From positions 1-55,040 of the forward strand of contig CANQEV010000016.1 of NCBI GenBank assembly GCA_947595925.1: 55,040 bases of DNA. The letters are read 5' to 3'. The DNA is from an uncultured Acetatifactor sp. (GTDB taxonomy: Bacteria > Bacillota > Clostridia > Lachnospirales > Lachnospiraceae). The position numbers and the translations under genes are program-made. Below the pieces are notes generated by a model, which saw only the letters and a program-made list of their open reading frames with translations, had not been told where the DNA came from and ran no database searches. Below, one piece after another: positions 17,265 to 26,039 of the stretch (its first letter is position 1; every line of letters begins with the position of its first letter).

Positions 17265-17304
17265 GGGAAAGATGCCTGTACCCGTCCGGTCCGGTATCTT
17301 TCCC
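17265..17304 (+). terminator. Hairpin directly after the deacetylase stop codon
   Basis: GGGAAAGATGCC (17265-17276) pairs with GGTATCTTTCCC (17293-17304) with a single mismatch. There is no T-run, so it may be a processing or stabilising stem rather than a full terminator. Confidence 0.5.
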
Positions 17305-17375
17305 ACGGGAAAATCTTTCCGCGCCCTGCACCGGCTCTTGAAAAAGAACCCTGCTCTTTACATGAGGATATTTCC

Positions 17376-18446
17376 ATGTCACAGAATAATAATCTCTTTC
17401 ATGCGGCGGTGGATCAGATCACGGGGATCTTCGTCCCCATCATCAATTATCTCACCGCCGCCAGCATCTTAAAAAGCGTTATCGTCCTCCTGGCAGGCTT
17501 CGGCGTCATAGACCAGACCGGCGGTTTTTACCGTGTCTTTTACGCCATGTCGGACGGCTTTTTTTACTTTCTGCCCTTTTTTCTCGCGGTGACAGCGTCG
17601 AGACAGTGGAAGACCGATCTCTTTATCTCCCTGCTGATCCCGGTGGCAATGCTCTACCCGGATATCACCGCGGCGCTGGAACAGGGTCAGGGGTTGTCCT
17701 TTCTGGGCCTTCCCCTGCGGCCCTCCGTCTATCACTCCAGCGTGATTCCCGTTCTGCTGGCCATCGGCCTCCTGCATTTTGTGGAAATTCCCTGCGACAG
17801 ATATCTTCCGGAAGCGGTAAAAGGCTTTCTGAAACCGATCTTCTGCTGCCTGGTGGTGCTTCCCCTGACTTTCCTGCTCTTCGGGCCCATGGGCTCCTGG
17901 ATCGGGAACTTCCTGACGAATCTGTTTTATCTCCTGTACGACTTCAGCCCCACGGTTGCCGGCCTCTTTATGGGCTTTCTGATCCAGCCCATGGTTGCGG
18001 TGGGCGCTCATTGGAGCATCGTTCCCGTCAGCATCGGCAGCATTGCCTCCAACGGCTACGACGTGATCCTGCCCCTCCTGGGCGCTGCGGTTTACGGCCA
18101 AGCGGGTGCTTCCCTGGCGATGGGACTTCTCTATCGAGAGAAGGAGCAGAAAAACATCGCCTTTCAGTCGGCTCTCTCCGCCGCCCTGGGCGTCACGGAA
18201 CCCGCCCTGTTCGGCGTCACCGTCCGCACGCCCCGGGCCATGCTCTCGGCCTGTATCGCGGGAGCTGTCGGCGGAGCCATTGCGGGAGCGGCCGGCGTAC
18301 ACTGTACCTCTTTCGCCTTTCCCAGCTTCGTCACCTGCGTGGCTTTCATCGGCCCCGGCTTTGCGATGTTCCTGCTGTCCATGCTCATAGCCTTTCCCAT
18401 CGGCTTCCTTCTGACTTACATACAAAAACGGAAACTGCTCCCCTGA
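17376..18446 (+). CDS. Orphan PTS EIIC (glucose/sucrose-type)
   Basis: A 356-residue membrane protein of the PTS_EIIC family (PF02378), the sugar channel subunit of a phosphotransferase system. The conserved GVTEPALFGVTVRTPRAM motif lies near residue 270, and GAHWSIVPV near residue 213. About ten helices. There is no EIIB domain on the chain and no EIIA/EIIB gene beside it, so it must borrow phosphoryl transfer from another system or serve in a non-transport role. The start ATG has GAGGAT upstream. It ends in a terminator. Confidence 0.9.
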   Translation: MSQNNNLFHAAVDQITGIFVPIINYLTAASILKSVIVLLAGFGVIDQTGGFYRVFYAMSDGFFYFLPFFLAVTASRQWKTDLFISLLIPVAMLYPDITAALEQGQGLSFLGLPLRPSVYHSSVIPVLLAIGLLHFVEIPCDRYLPEAVKGFLKPIFCCLVVLPLTFLLFGPMGSWIGNFLTNLFYLLYDFSPTVAGLFMGFLIQPMVAVGAHWSIVPVSIGSIASNGYDVILPLLGAAVYGQAGASLAMGLLYREKEQKNIAFQSALSAALGVTEPALFGVTVRTPRAMLSACIAGAVGGAIAGAAGVHCTSFAFPSFVTCVAFIGPGFAMFLLSMLIAFPIGFLLTYIQKRKLLP

Positions 18447-18456
18447 ACAGTTTCCG
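18429..18456 (+). terminator. Terminator overlapping the EIIC stop codon
   Basis: CGGAAACTG (18429-18437) pairs perfectly with CAGTTTCCG (18448-18456); the stop codon lies in the loop. A modest pyrimidine tract (CCTTT) follows. It separates EIIC from the convergent cardiolipin synthase and may work on both strands. Confidence 0.65.
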
Positions 18457-18480
18457 CCTTTATGAACTCTCTTTTTGCCG

Positions 18481-20058
18481 TTACATCAGCGGCGCCAGCA
18501 CTTTCAGAAGAACTCCCAGCGGTTTCAGCTTCTTGAAACCGTCCCACACCGTCTCCGCCGTAACCTGACGGCACTTCGACAATGTGTCCTGAAAGTCTTT
18601 CTCGATGTCTTCCACACAAGCCGTCCCATACATCCAGGTCGCGCACTCGAAATGATGATACAGACTCCGGTAATCCAGGTTGATGGTTCCCACCACCGCC
18701 TCCCTGTCGTCGCTGACAAAGACCTTCGCGTGGACAAAGCCGGGAGTGTACTCATAGATCTGCACGCCGGACTCCAGCAGGGATTTATAATGATTTTTCG
18801 CCAGAGCGTAAGGCGCGGTCTTATCCGGTATCCCCGGAAGGATCAGCTGAACCTCCACGCCCCTCTCCGCCGCGAACTTCAGGGCGGTCTCCATCTCCCC
18901 GTCCAGGATCAGATAGGGCGTCATGATATGCACATACCGGTTGGCGCGGTTCAGGATGTCCATGTAAACCCGCTCCCCCACCTTGTCGTTGTCCAGAGGG
19001 CAGTCCCCATAGGGAATCACATACCCCTTGCTCTCCGAAGATACCGCCGGCTTCTGCAGGAAACGCTCAAACTCCGGCTCCTTCTCGCTGATATTCCACA
19101 TCTGCAGGAACATCAGAGTAAAGCTGTGGGCGGCCTCGCCTTTCAGCATGACCGCGGTGTCCTTCCAATGCCCGAACCGCTTCTGATGGTTGATATACTC
19201 GTCCGCCAGGTTCACGCCGCCGTTAAACGCCGTTTCCCCGTCTATGATCAGGATCTTCCTGTGGTCCCGGTAATTATAGAAGGTTGACACCAGGGGTACC
19301 AGCGGAGCGAACACCTTGCACTTGATCCCCAGCTCGCTCAGGCGCTTCGGATAATTGCGGGGCAAGAGGGAAAATTCGCAGGTCCCGTCGTACATCACGC
19401 GCACGTCCACGCCTTCCTTCGCCTTCCGCGCCAGGATCTCCAGGATCTTGCCCCACATCAGGCCCTCGTCCACGATAAAATACTCCATAAAGATGAAATG
19501 CTCTGCCTGTTCCAGCTGCCGCAACATCTCCTCCCACTTTTTCTCTCCCAGGGGAAAATATGTCACTTCCGTATTCCGATACACCGGATGGCAGGAAGTT
19601 CGGTTGATGTACCTTGCCAGCGCCGCCGCCCCCGGATTTTCCTTTTCCAGCCCTTCCAACGCCTCGGGTTCCTGGGGGACAAGGCTTCCCGTCTGCTCGA
19701 TCAGCTGCTCGATCCGCTTTTTCACCGCCCTGTGTCCCACCTCGCTCTGGGTGTACCAGAACAGCAGAGCGCCAAACACCGGCACCAGCATGATCACCAC
19801 CAGCCAGGTATTTTTCGCCGTGGAATCCAGCCCGGAATTTAAGAGATACAGCACCATTGCCGCGGTAAACAATACCGTCCCGCCCAAGATATGGGGCAGG
19901 AGCCGCTCAAACCAGTGAAAGATACTGAACAGCACGCCAACCTGCAGCAAAAACAGCAGGATAAACAGTCCCAGTCGGCTAAACAGCGCGTGTACCAGCC
20001 CTTTCTGTCCCTTTTTTAAGAGCGTCAATCCGCCGCTCTCATCCTCCTGACTCATCAT
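18481..20058 (-). CDS. cls: Cardiolipin synthase
   Basis: Membrane phospholipase-D-type enzyme joining two phosphatidylglycerols to make cardiolipin. The 525-residue product has the standard layout: two N-terminal membrane helices (about residues 28-48 and 60-104 region), then two PLD domains with HKD motifs at H266-x-K268 (YRDHRKILIIDG) and H443-x-K445 (VHAKVFVSDD), each followed by GxN-type residues (NGGVN, VGTINLD). The start at 20058 has AGGAGG; the second codon is also ATG. Transcribed alone. Confidence 0.94.
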   Translation of the reverse strand: MMSQEDESGGLTLLKKGQKGLVHALFSRLGLFILLFLLQVGVLFSIFHWFERLLPHILGGTVLFTAAMVLYLLNSGLDSTAKNTWLVVIMLVPVFGALLFWYTQSEVGHRAVKKRIEQLIEQTGSLVPQEPEALEGLEKENPGAAALARYINRTSCHPVYRNTEVTYFPLGEKKWEEMLRQLEQAEHFIFMEYFIVDEGLMWGKILEILARKAKEGVDVRVMYDGTCEFSLLPRNYPKRLSELGIKCKVFAPLVPLVSTFYNYRDHRKILIIDGETAFNGGVNLADEYINHQKRFGHWKDTAVMLKGEAAHSFTLMFLQMWNISEKEPEFERFLQKPAVSSESKGYVIPYGDCPLDNDKVGERVYMDILNRANRYVHIMTPYLILDGEMETALKFAAERGVEVQLILPGIPDKTAPYALAKNHYKSLLESGVQIYEYTPGFVHAKVFVSDDREAVVGTINLDYRSLYHHFECATWMYGTACVEDIEKDFQDTLSKCRQVTAETVWDGFKKLKPLGVLLKVLAPLM

Positions 20059-20224
20059 TCTTCCGCCTCCTTTTACATCGCTTTAGAACTATATCCCATA
20101 CCATATCACAAATCTCGACAATCTACAACGCAGATTTTCAAAAAACCGCCGCAGATCTCTCCGCAGCTGTCCCTTTCTCTCAACGCGTCTCATCGCAGTC
20201 CCCAAAGTTTTCTTTGCCTATCTC

Positions 20225-20668
20225 TCAACGGATCCCGAGACATGTCCGGATCTTCTCCTTCTCCTCGGAGAACATCCCCAGCCGGCCTTCCGCGTCTGCC
20301 ATTTTTTCAAGCCATTTCTCCGCCCCGGCGCTGTCTCCGGTCTCCGTACAGATGCGGTACTGCACCGCCGCTTCAAAGTAATCCGCCACGGCGTAATACT
20401 CCGCGTACTCCTGGTCCGTCTCCCCCATTACCCGGTTCTGCCAGACCATCTGCACCATTCTCCCGTAGTCTCCATCCTCCATGCGGTAGTACAGACTCAC
20501 CGGCTGGTAAACCCTGTCGGCCTGATACTCCCGGAACGCGGCGACCGCCGTGCCCGCCATAAACAAAAACACCAGAAACATGACCATGATCGCTATATCC
20601 AACAACAGAATGCCGAGAGGTTTCTTCTCCCCGGCAGACCGGATCCTCCGCGAAATACTATTTCTCAT
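20225..20668 (-). CDS. Small single-helix membrane protein (third gene of zinc-ribbon operon)
   Basis: A 147-residue protein with a basic N-terminus, one membrane helix (about residues 19-44, LLLDIAIMVMFLVFLFMAG) and a soluble C-terminal domain rich in Glu and Tyr. Its start overlaps the end of the previous gene by 11 bases. The soluble part resembles the C-terminal domains of its two upstream neighbours in composition (short helices, 'E-x-x-Y' patterns), but it lacks a zinc ribbon. Function unknown. Confidence 0.75.
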   Translation of the reverse strand: MRNSISRRIRSAGEKKPLGILLLDIAIMVMFLVFLFMAGTAVAAFREYQADRVYQPVSLYYRMEDGDYGRMVQMVWQNRVMGETDQEYAEYYAVADYFEAAVQYRICTETGDSAGAEKWLEKMADAEGRLGMFSEEKEKIRTCLGIR

Positions 20669-21422
20669 CGCTCAACCTCCCTTCCAGCTTTTCCTCCAGA
20701 AGGAGCATGCGCTTTGCCTTGCTGAGTTCCGGGATGGAGTCCGCCTCCTCCCGGGTAAAGCCGCAGTAGATAAATAGAAATTCCCTCACATTTTCCTCCA
20801 TCTTCTCCATCGCCGCCGTGACCTTTTCATCCGACACCCTCTTCACTCCATATGACGAAGTCCATTCCTCGTTCAGTTCCCGATAAAAATTTTCCAGCCC
20901 GTCCGAAACCAACTCCGCCTGCTGAATCGTCGTGTAAGAGAGCGGAAATGCGTACCTCCAGAGATAATCCATCAGATAAACGTAACTCCTGCTCACCGAT
21001 ATGATCTTGCCGTACTTCGGGGCATAGGGTCCGTCGTAGCTTCTCAGCACATGCTCTTCGCAGAAGATCTCAAACGCCCGGAAATTTTCTTCCTCCAGAT
21101 ACCCGTCCAAAATCCGGGAGTATTCCTCATAATTCTTTGCCGAACGCTTTTCCTCCCTGTCACGCATGAAGGAATAGGCGTTATCCGCCAATACGAACAG
21201 AACCACGCTGAGGATCGCCAGCACCGCCAGGATCACTACCCGGACCACGATCTGCGTATAGAGCTTTGTACTCTTATAGACATGCTCCTTCGTGTCCTCA
21301 AATTCATTCTGATAATGCCGCATATCCCGGATATGCTGTTTCGCGTGGGGATTCGGCTGCCCGCAGAACGGACAATTCTCCTCCTCCAGCGTCAGATTCG
21401 CTCCGCAATTTTCACATTTCAT
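20658..21422 (-). CDS. Zinc-ribbon, single-helix membrane protein
   Basis: A 254-residue protein. Residues 1-24 form a zinc ribbon (CENCG...CPFCGQ, two CxxC pairs), followed by a charged linker, a membrane helix (about residues 58-84) and a helical C-terminal domain of about 170 residues. This layout (cytosolic ribbon, one helix, outside domain) recurs in the next gene upstream. Similar proteins in Clostridia are uncharacterised. It overlaps the downstream gene and is 49 bp from the upstream one, so all three form one operon. Confidence 0.8.
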   Translation of the reverse strand: MKCENCGANLTLEEENCPFCGQPNPHAKQHIRDMRHYQNEFEDTKEHVYKSTKLYTQIVVRVVILAVLAILSVVLFVLADNAYSFMRDREEKRSAKNYEEYSRILDGYLEEENFRAFEIFCEEHVLRSYDGPYAPKYGKIISVSRSYVYLMDYLWRYAFPLSYTTIQQAELVSDGLENFYRELNEEWTSSYGVKRVSDEKVTAAMEKMEENVREFLFIYCGFTREEADSIPELSKAKRMLLLEEKLEGRLSDEK

Positions 21423-21471
21423 CCGACTTTCCTCACCTTCCCGTCTCCGCGGGCGCGCCCCCGCCCGGCTC

Positions 21472-22236
21472 CTATTCCTTCAGCCACTGCTCTACAAAAT
21501 CCCTGCAATCCTCATAGGACATGATATAATAGTTTTCCTTTGCCAGATTCCATAACTTTTCGTACTCCTCCTCGGACATTCCCCAGTCCGAGGACAGCGC
21601 CTCCCCGGCCCTCTCTATGTACGGCCTTAAAACCTCCCAGTCCCGGTCCGTCAATTTCACCTGGTCATTCTCCTCCAAAAGGACGAGTCTCCATTCCTCT
21701 TGAAACAGAAGAATGTATTCGCTATTCAGGAGTTTTTCCTTCCCCAGCCGGTTGTGCATCTCATCAAAATCCCGGCAGTTAAAATACGCCTCATAAAAAT
21801 CATAATGCTCCCACTTCCAGATCGCCGCGTTGTCCTCGCCCATGGCTTCCATCGCAAGATCCACCATCCCGTCGTAATCTCCCTCTTCGTAGAGCTGATT
21901 CAGCCGCGGATAATACTCCTGCTGCCAGGCATATTCCGCCTTTGGATCCCACTGGTACCGACGCTCCATAAAAAAGAAAGCCAGCGCCAGAATCCCGACG
22001 ACTGCCAGAACGACCAGAAACACTTTCAGCAGGAATCGTCCCTGTTTCTTCACCGTGTCGTTCAGCTCGTCCAGGGGCGCGTCCTCCAGCTCCTCCATGT
22101 CGTCCTGGACGTCCTCCAGCTTCTCCATGTACTCCCGCTCAGCCCCTTTGACATTCATGGAACCGCAATAGGGACATTTCGCCAGATTTTCCTCAAATTC
22201 CGCGCCGCAGGAATCGCAGACCACCATTTTACCCAT
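21472..22236 (-). CDS. Zinc-ribbon, single-helix membrane protein (first gene of operon)
   Basis: A 254-residue protein with a zinc ribbon at the N-terminus (CDSCG...CPYCGS, residues 7-27), an acidic stretch, a membrane helix (about residues 70-90, FLLKVFLVVLAVVGILALAFF) and a helical C-terminal domain. The start ATG at 22236 is chosen because TAGAGG stands six bases upstream; ATGs two codons before and three after are possible. First gene of a three-gene minus-strand operon behind a consensus promoter. Function unknown. Confidence 0.8.
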   Translation of the reverse strand: MGKMVVCDSCGAEFEENLAKCPYCGSMNVKGAEREYMEKLEDVQDDMEELEDAPLDELNDTVKKQGRFLLKVFLVVLAVVGILALAFFFMERRYQWDPKAEYAWQQEYYPRLNQLYEEGDYDGMVDLAMEAMGEDNAAIWKWEHYDFYEAYFNCRDFDEMHNRLGKEKLLNSEYILLFQEEWRLVLLEENDQVKLTDRDWEVLRPYIERAGEALSSDWGMSEEEYEKLWNLAKENYYIMSYEDCRDFVEQWLKE

Positions 22237-22485
22237 TTTCATCCTCTATTTTCTTAACTGTTAAAGCGACTGTTCAGATGCAAATAATGACCTCGAAAAG
22301 ACTGCCGCCAGTTTTCAGATCCTTCTTACCCGAAGCAAACACTGTCTGAAACGGTCAGCTGGAACATCCGGCTAAATCCTGCATTTTTCTTTCAGTTTCG
22401 GGTCGTCCGGCTCCAGGATCCCGGCGGAGACGTCGTGACTGCTGGCTCCGCCGAAAGTGAAAATTTTGACCCAAACTGTGCTCTT

Positions 22486-22514
22486 ATTATAAGCAATTTG
22501 CTTTACAATGTCAA
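22486..22514 (-). promoter_or_regulatory. Consensus promoter of the zinc-ribbon operon
   Basis: On the minus strand a perfect TTGACA (22509-22514), 17-bp spacer and perfect TATAAT (22486-22491). The transcript would start near 22479, leaving a leader of about 240 nt with a hairpin GGCGGAG/CTCCGCC (about 22425-22455). The leader also holds an unstarted 32-codon frame that reads like protein (KIFTFGGASSHDV..), probably a gene relic. Confidence 0.85.
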
Positions 22515-22652
22515 TTATTGTAGGGATTTCGCTGTTTGAACGTATTTTCCTTAGTGCTTTCCTCTCCTCCCCTCATCTCAGGGCATATTTCCGCCGCTGA
22601 CACTATGTTGACACTAAACCACAGGTTTACTGTTTTTCTCAAAGGAACGTGT

Positions 22653-22896
22653 TATAGTTATCTCACGGTAAGCCCACACAGCAATGACCTCCTTACAATG
22701 CGATAATAAGGGCTTAGTGACATCTGCCGCCGGGCTAAAGCACGCACAGCAATATAAAAGAGTGGAAAACCATTATCATCAAGAAATCAGATGTTCAGGC
22801 GACCGCATTTCAGCGATAGGCCAATCTAGATTCAGTGCTTCGTGGCGGCAGTTTTTTGAAGATGAAAACCATTATGGGAAAGGACGGAAAAGGAAG
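22653..22896 (+). other. Structured leader of the Ro60-like gene
   Basis: A possible -10 TATAGT (22653-22658) would start a transcript near 22665. TAAGCCC (22669-22675) can pair either with GGGCTTA (22710-22716) or with the GGGCTAA near 22732, two exclusive hairpins. ACACAGCAAT is repeated as GCACAGCAAT about 67 bp later, and GAAAACCATTAT occurs twice, 100 bp apart (about 22765 and 22865). The reading frame is open through it (from 22684) but has no ribosome site or protein-like wording. It may be a regulatory leader or hold a small RNA. Confidence 0.4.
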
Positions 22897-24720
22897 ATGA
22901 GCCAGAAGAACATTCGCGTAGCTGAAAATCCGGAGATAAGCATATCCGAGATCAATCAGACCTATTGCGGCGGAGAGTATAAACACGCCCTGGCCGAAGC
23001 AGATCATGAGAGTAACCTGAATCGTTTTTTACATGCGCTCTCCGAAAAGTCTGCCCGCATGGACAACCAGACCTTGACCCAGAACGGCGCCCTGACCTAT
23101 AGATCCTCCGGCTCCGCCCTGGTAGATTTCAACGCGAGGGCCACGGAATTCCGCCATGCGGATAACACGGAGATCGCCAGAGCTGCCGGCTGGGCCTATG
23201 CCGAGGATCCGCTTCTTGCGGTGAAGCTCTTTTTTCAAACGGGCGACATCCGCTTCGGAAAAGGCGAGCGGCATATTTTCCATGCCTGCACGGATTACCT
23301 GGCGGCAAAGCACCCCATGGTGGCTTTGGAACTGCTGCCTCTGATCCCCGAATATACCCGTTGGGACTACCTCGTCCGCCTGGCGCTTTCTGAGAATAAA
23401 GACGTCTCAAAGGAAGCCACCCGGCTTGTCGCAGAACAGTTTCACAGGGATCTGGAGGCTGCCCGCTCCCTAAAAGAAGGCGAAACAGCCCAGATCTCCC
23501 TCCTCGCGAAGTGGATGCCCTCCCTCCAGACGAAGAAATTGGATCAGATGGCCCTGGTGCGTCATTTTCTGAAGGCCCTCCACATGAAGGAGCGCGACTA
23601 TCGCCATGCCCTCTCCACCCTTCGCGGACATCTTCACGTCATAGAAAAGTACATGTCCGCAAAGGATCTTGCTTCTATCGACATGGAAAAGATGACGGCA
23701 AAGCAGCAGCTCCGCTACTCTGCATTCCTTCATCGGACAATGACTGAGAAACGTCATGCCTATATCCAGGCAGTTCTCCGCGGGGAGGCAAAGATGAATG
23801 CATCCGTGCTGAATCCTGTGGATATCATGCATGAATATGCCAGCAACAGCCGGAATGCCTTTTCCTTTGATGAAGATATGGAGGCCCTTTGGTCGCTCCT
23901 TCCCGACCGCGTGGCAGGAAACGGGAATACCCTGGTAGTCCGCGACGGTTCCGGTTCCATGACGGGCAGAATCGGGGTCTCCTCTTCCACCACCATGCTG
24001 GAGGCGGCCACTGCCATGACGGTTTATTGTGCCGAACGGCTCTCCGGTCCCTTCCGGAATAAGTTCATCACCTTTTCCTATCGCCCCCGCCTGCTCGACC
24101 TGGGCCAGTGCAAAACTCTGCTGGACAAGATGAAGTTTCTTTATGATCAAAATGAGTGTTTCAATACGAATATTGAGGCAACTTTTGACCTGATCCTGAA
24201 CTGTGCCGTTGCGGAAAAGCTCCGTCAGGAAGAGCTCCCCTCCTATCTTTTGATCCTCTCCGACATGGAATTTGACGCTGCCAGAGGGGTTTCCTGCCGG
24301 AGCGCGTACGAATCCGTCTTATCACGCAGGACCCTTTTTGAGACCATCAGGGCCAAGTGGAACGAGGCAGGCTATCAGGTTCCCACCCTTGTTTTCTGGA
24401 ACCTGAACGGTTACCGCACAACCTTCCCCGAGATCGACTCCGAAAACGGCGTGATCTACTTAAGCGGCTTCAGCACCAACGAGCTCTCCATGGTTATGGC
24501 AGGGGAATACGAAAACCTCTGTGAGATCACGGAAGAAGAAATCTTGATCGACGAAGAGACCGGTCATGCGGTGACGGCAAAAAAGACCGTGCAGAAAAAG
24601 GTCATCCTCTCTCCCAAGGAACAGCTCATCGCCAAACTCTCCAAGGAGCGGTATGCCGCCGTGGAGGAAGCGGCGAGGCGCGGAATCGCAAAAGAGCAGC
24701 GGCAGTCTGCTGCATCCTGA
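22897..24720 (+). CDS. DUF2828 protein, Ro60/TROVE-like HEAT plus vWA
   Basis: A 607-residue protein of the DUF2828 type. The first 330 residues are helical, repeat-like (HEAT-type) and contain the family stretch DNTEIARAAGWAYAEDPLLAVKLFFQTGDIRFGKGER. From about residue 345 a von Willebrand A domain begins with a perfect metal site D350-G-S-G-S (VVRDGSGSMTG), followed by AMTVYCAERL and LILSDMEFD. The layout mirrors Ro60/Rsr, the ring-shaped RNA chaperone that binds misfolded and Y RNAs, so an RNA-linked role is an inference. The start at 22897 has AAAAGGA; the frame is open 71 codons further up without a site. A DHH phosphoesterase follows. Confidence 0.85.
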   Translation: MSQKNIRVAENPEISISEINQTYCGGEYKHALAEADHESNLNRFLHALSEKSARMDNQTLTQNGALTYRSSGSALVDFNARATEFRHADNTEIARAAGWAYAEDPLLAVKLFFQTGDIRFGKGERHIFHACTDYLAAKHPMVALELLPLIPEYTRWDYLVRLALSENKDVSKEATRLVAEQFHRDLEAARSLKEGETAQISLLAKWMPSLQTKKLDQMALVRHFLKALHMKERDYRHALSTLRGHLHVIEKYMSAKDLASIDMEKMTAKQQLRYSAFLHRTMTEKRHAYIQAVLRGEAKMNASVLNPVDIMHEYASNSRNAFSFDEDMEALWSLLPDRVAGNGNTLVVRDGSGSMTGRIGVSSSTTMLEAATAMTVYCAERLSGPFRNKFITFSYRPRLLDLGQCKTLLDKMKFLYDQNECFNTNIEATFDLILNCAVAEKLRQEELPSYLLILSDMEFDAARGVSCRSAYESVLSRRTLFETIRAKWNEAGYQVPTLVFWNLNGYRTTFPEIDSENGVIYLSGFSTNELSMVMAGEYENLCEITEEEILIDEETGHAVTAKKTVQKKVILSPKEQLIAKLSKERYAAVEEAARRGIAKEQRQSAAS

Positions 24721-24789
24721 CGGATAGTGAGCAAAATTCCTTCCATATAACAAGAATATCATGTTCGTTGGCAGCTTTGTTTATTTTCA

Positions 24790-24818
24790 TTGCCGAAAAG
24801 TGTTCCATATGCTATACT
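24790..24818 (+). promoter_or_regulatory. Promoter of the DHH phosphoesterase gene
   Basis: TTGCCG (24790-24795), 17-bp spacer, TATACT (24813-24818); start codon 74 bp downstream. Confidence 0.65.
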
Positions 24819-24891
24819 ATTAAGTGCGGTTTAAACTTGCTTGCCGTTTTGGGACGGATATTATTTTGGGAGAGATAGGGAGGAAACACAG

Positions 24892-25812
24892 GTGAGATTA
24901 GTTACAAGATCAGATTTTGACGGACTTGCATGTGGCGCCCTGCTGTTGGAGGCTGGCGTTATCGACTGTTGGAAATTCGTACATCCGAAGGATCTGCAGG
25001 ACGGCCTGATAGAGGTGGATGAGAACGACTGCCTTGCAAACGTGCCATATGTGGAAGGCTGCGGTCTGTGGTTTGACCATCATTCCAGCGAATTCGAGCG
25101 AAACCAGCTGGAGGGAAAGTATAAGGGAGAGAGCCGGATCACTCCTTCCTGCGCGCGCATTATCTATGAGTATTACGGCGGAAAAGAGCGTTTCCCGCAA
25201 TACGATGATTTGATGGAAGCCGTGGATAAAGTGGATTCCGGAAATCTCACCGTGGACGAGGTAATGAATCCAAAGGGCTGGATCCTGGTGGGATTTCTGA
25301 TGGATCCCCGTACGGGTCTGGGGCGCTGGAGACAGTTTTCCATTTCAAACTATCAGCTGATGGAGAAACTGATGCACTGCTGCCGGGATATGAGCACGGA
25401 AGAGATCCTGGAGCTTCCCGACGTAAAAGAACGGATCGAAGTGTATAACGAACAGGCCGAAAAGTTTCAGGAGATGGTAAAGGCCCATACCCGGGTGGAG
25501 GGAAACGTGATTATCAGCGATCTTCGGGGCGTGGATCCGATCTACACCGGAAACCGCTTTATGATCTACAGCATGTACCCTGAGCAGAACATCTCCGCGT
25601 GGATCGTAAGCGGAAAGGGCGGCATGGGCTGTTCCGCCGCAGTGGGATACAGTATCCTGAACAAGACCTCCGATGTCAATGTAGGCAGCCTGATGCTGAA
25701 ATACAACGGCGGCGGTCATAAAAAAGTCGGAACCTGTCAGTTTTCCGATGAAACTATGGGGACGGAACTCCCGAAAATGCTGGAGGAGCTTTGCCATCTG
25801 GCAAACGGCTGA
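24892..25812 (+). CDS. DHH-family phosphoesterase (exopolyphosphatase-like)
   Basis: A 306-residue cytosolic phosphoesterase of the DHH/DHHA1 superfamily, which includes nanoRNases, c-di-AMP phosphodiesterases and exopolyphosphatases. Motif I is SDFDGLACGALL at the N-terminus, the name-giving DHH is in LWFDHHSSEF near residue 64, a conserved Asp is in EAVDKVDSG, and the C-terminal DHHA1 domain has GGGHKKVGTCQF. Gene start is GTG at 24892 with GGGAGG upstream; an earlier in-frame start has no site. It has its own promoter 170 bp after the Ro60-like gene. Substrate not decidable from sequence. Confidence 0.88.
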   Translation: MRLVTRSDFDGLACGALLLEAGVIDCWKFVHPKDLQDGLIEVDENDCLANVPYVEGCGLWFDHHSSEFERNQLEGKYKGESRITPSCARIIYEYYGGKERFPQYDDLMEAVDKVDSGNLTVDEVMNPKGWILVGFLMDPRTGLGRWRQFSISNYQLMEKLMHCCRDMSTEEILELPDVKERIEVYNEQAEKFQEMVKAHTRVEGNVIISDLRGVDPIYTGNRFMIYSMYPEQNISAWIVSGKGGMGCSAAVGYSILNKTSDVNVGSLMLKYNGGGHKKVGTCQFSDETMGTELPKMLEELCHLANG

Positions 25813-25850
25813 GGCTGCCGCCTCTCCATGCGCCTCAAAGCGTTCGCATC

Positions 25851-25896
25851 CGCCGGATACAGTCCATCTCCTTGGGACTGCATCCGGCGTCATTTT
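25851..25896 (+). terminator. Strong terminator after the DHH gene
   Basis: A 15-16 bp stem CGCCGGATACAGTCC / GGGACTGCATCCGGCG (25851-25889) with loop ATCTCCTT is followed by TCATTTTT. A sister hairpin with the same loop and 3' arm occurs at 34250-34294. Confidence 0.85.
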
Positions 25897-26039
25897 TATT
25901 ATGACAAGCAACTCAGATCCGGAACGACCTTCAGTCCGTCATCCTTCCATAGAGCCGTAGTCGGCGATGTAGATCTCGTTCCACGCGTGGTGACGTTGCT
26001 CGCAATAACGGCAATATATCTTGACCGAGGAGGCTTAAA

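Noticed and set aside
22684..22896. N-terminal extension of the DUF2828 protein
   Set aside because: No ribosome site at the first codon, non-family wording, and a good site exists at 22897.
25939..26030. Short minus-strand reading with CxxC (..YCRYCEQRHHAWNEIYIADYGSMEG)
   Set aside because: Zinc-ribbon-like wording but under 30 codons, no start, and it overlaps the ribosome site of the plus-strand gene; at most a relic.
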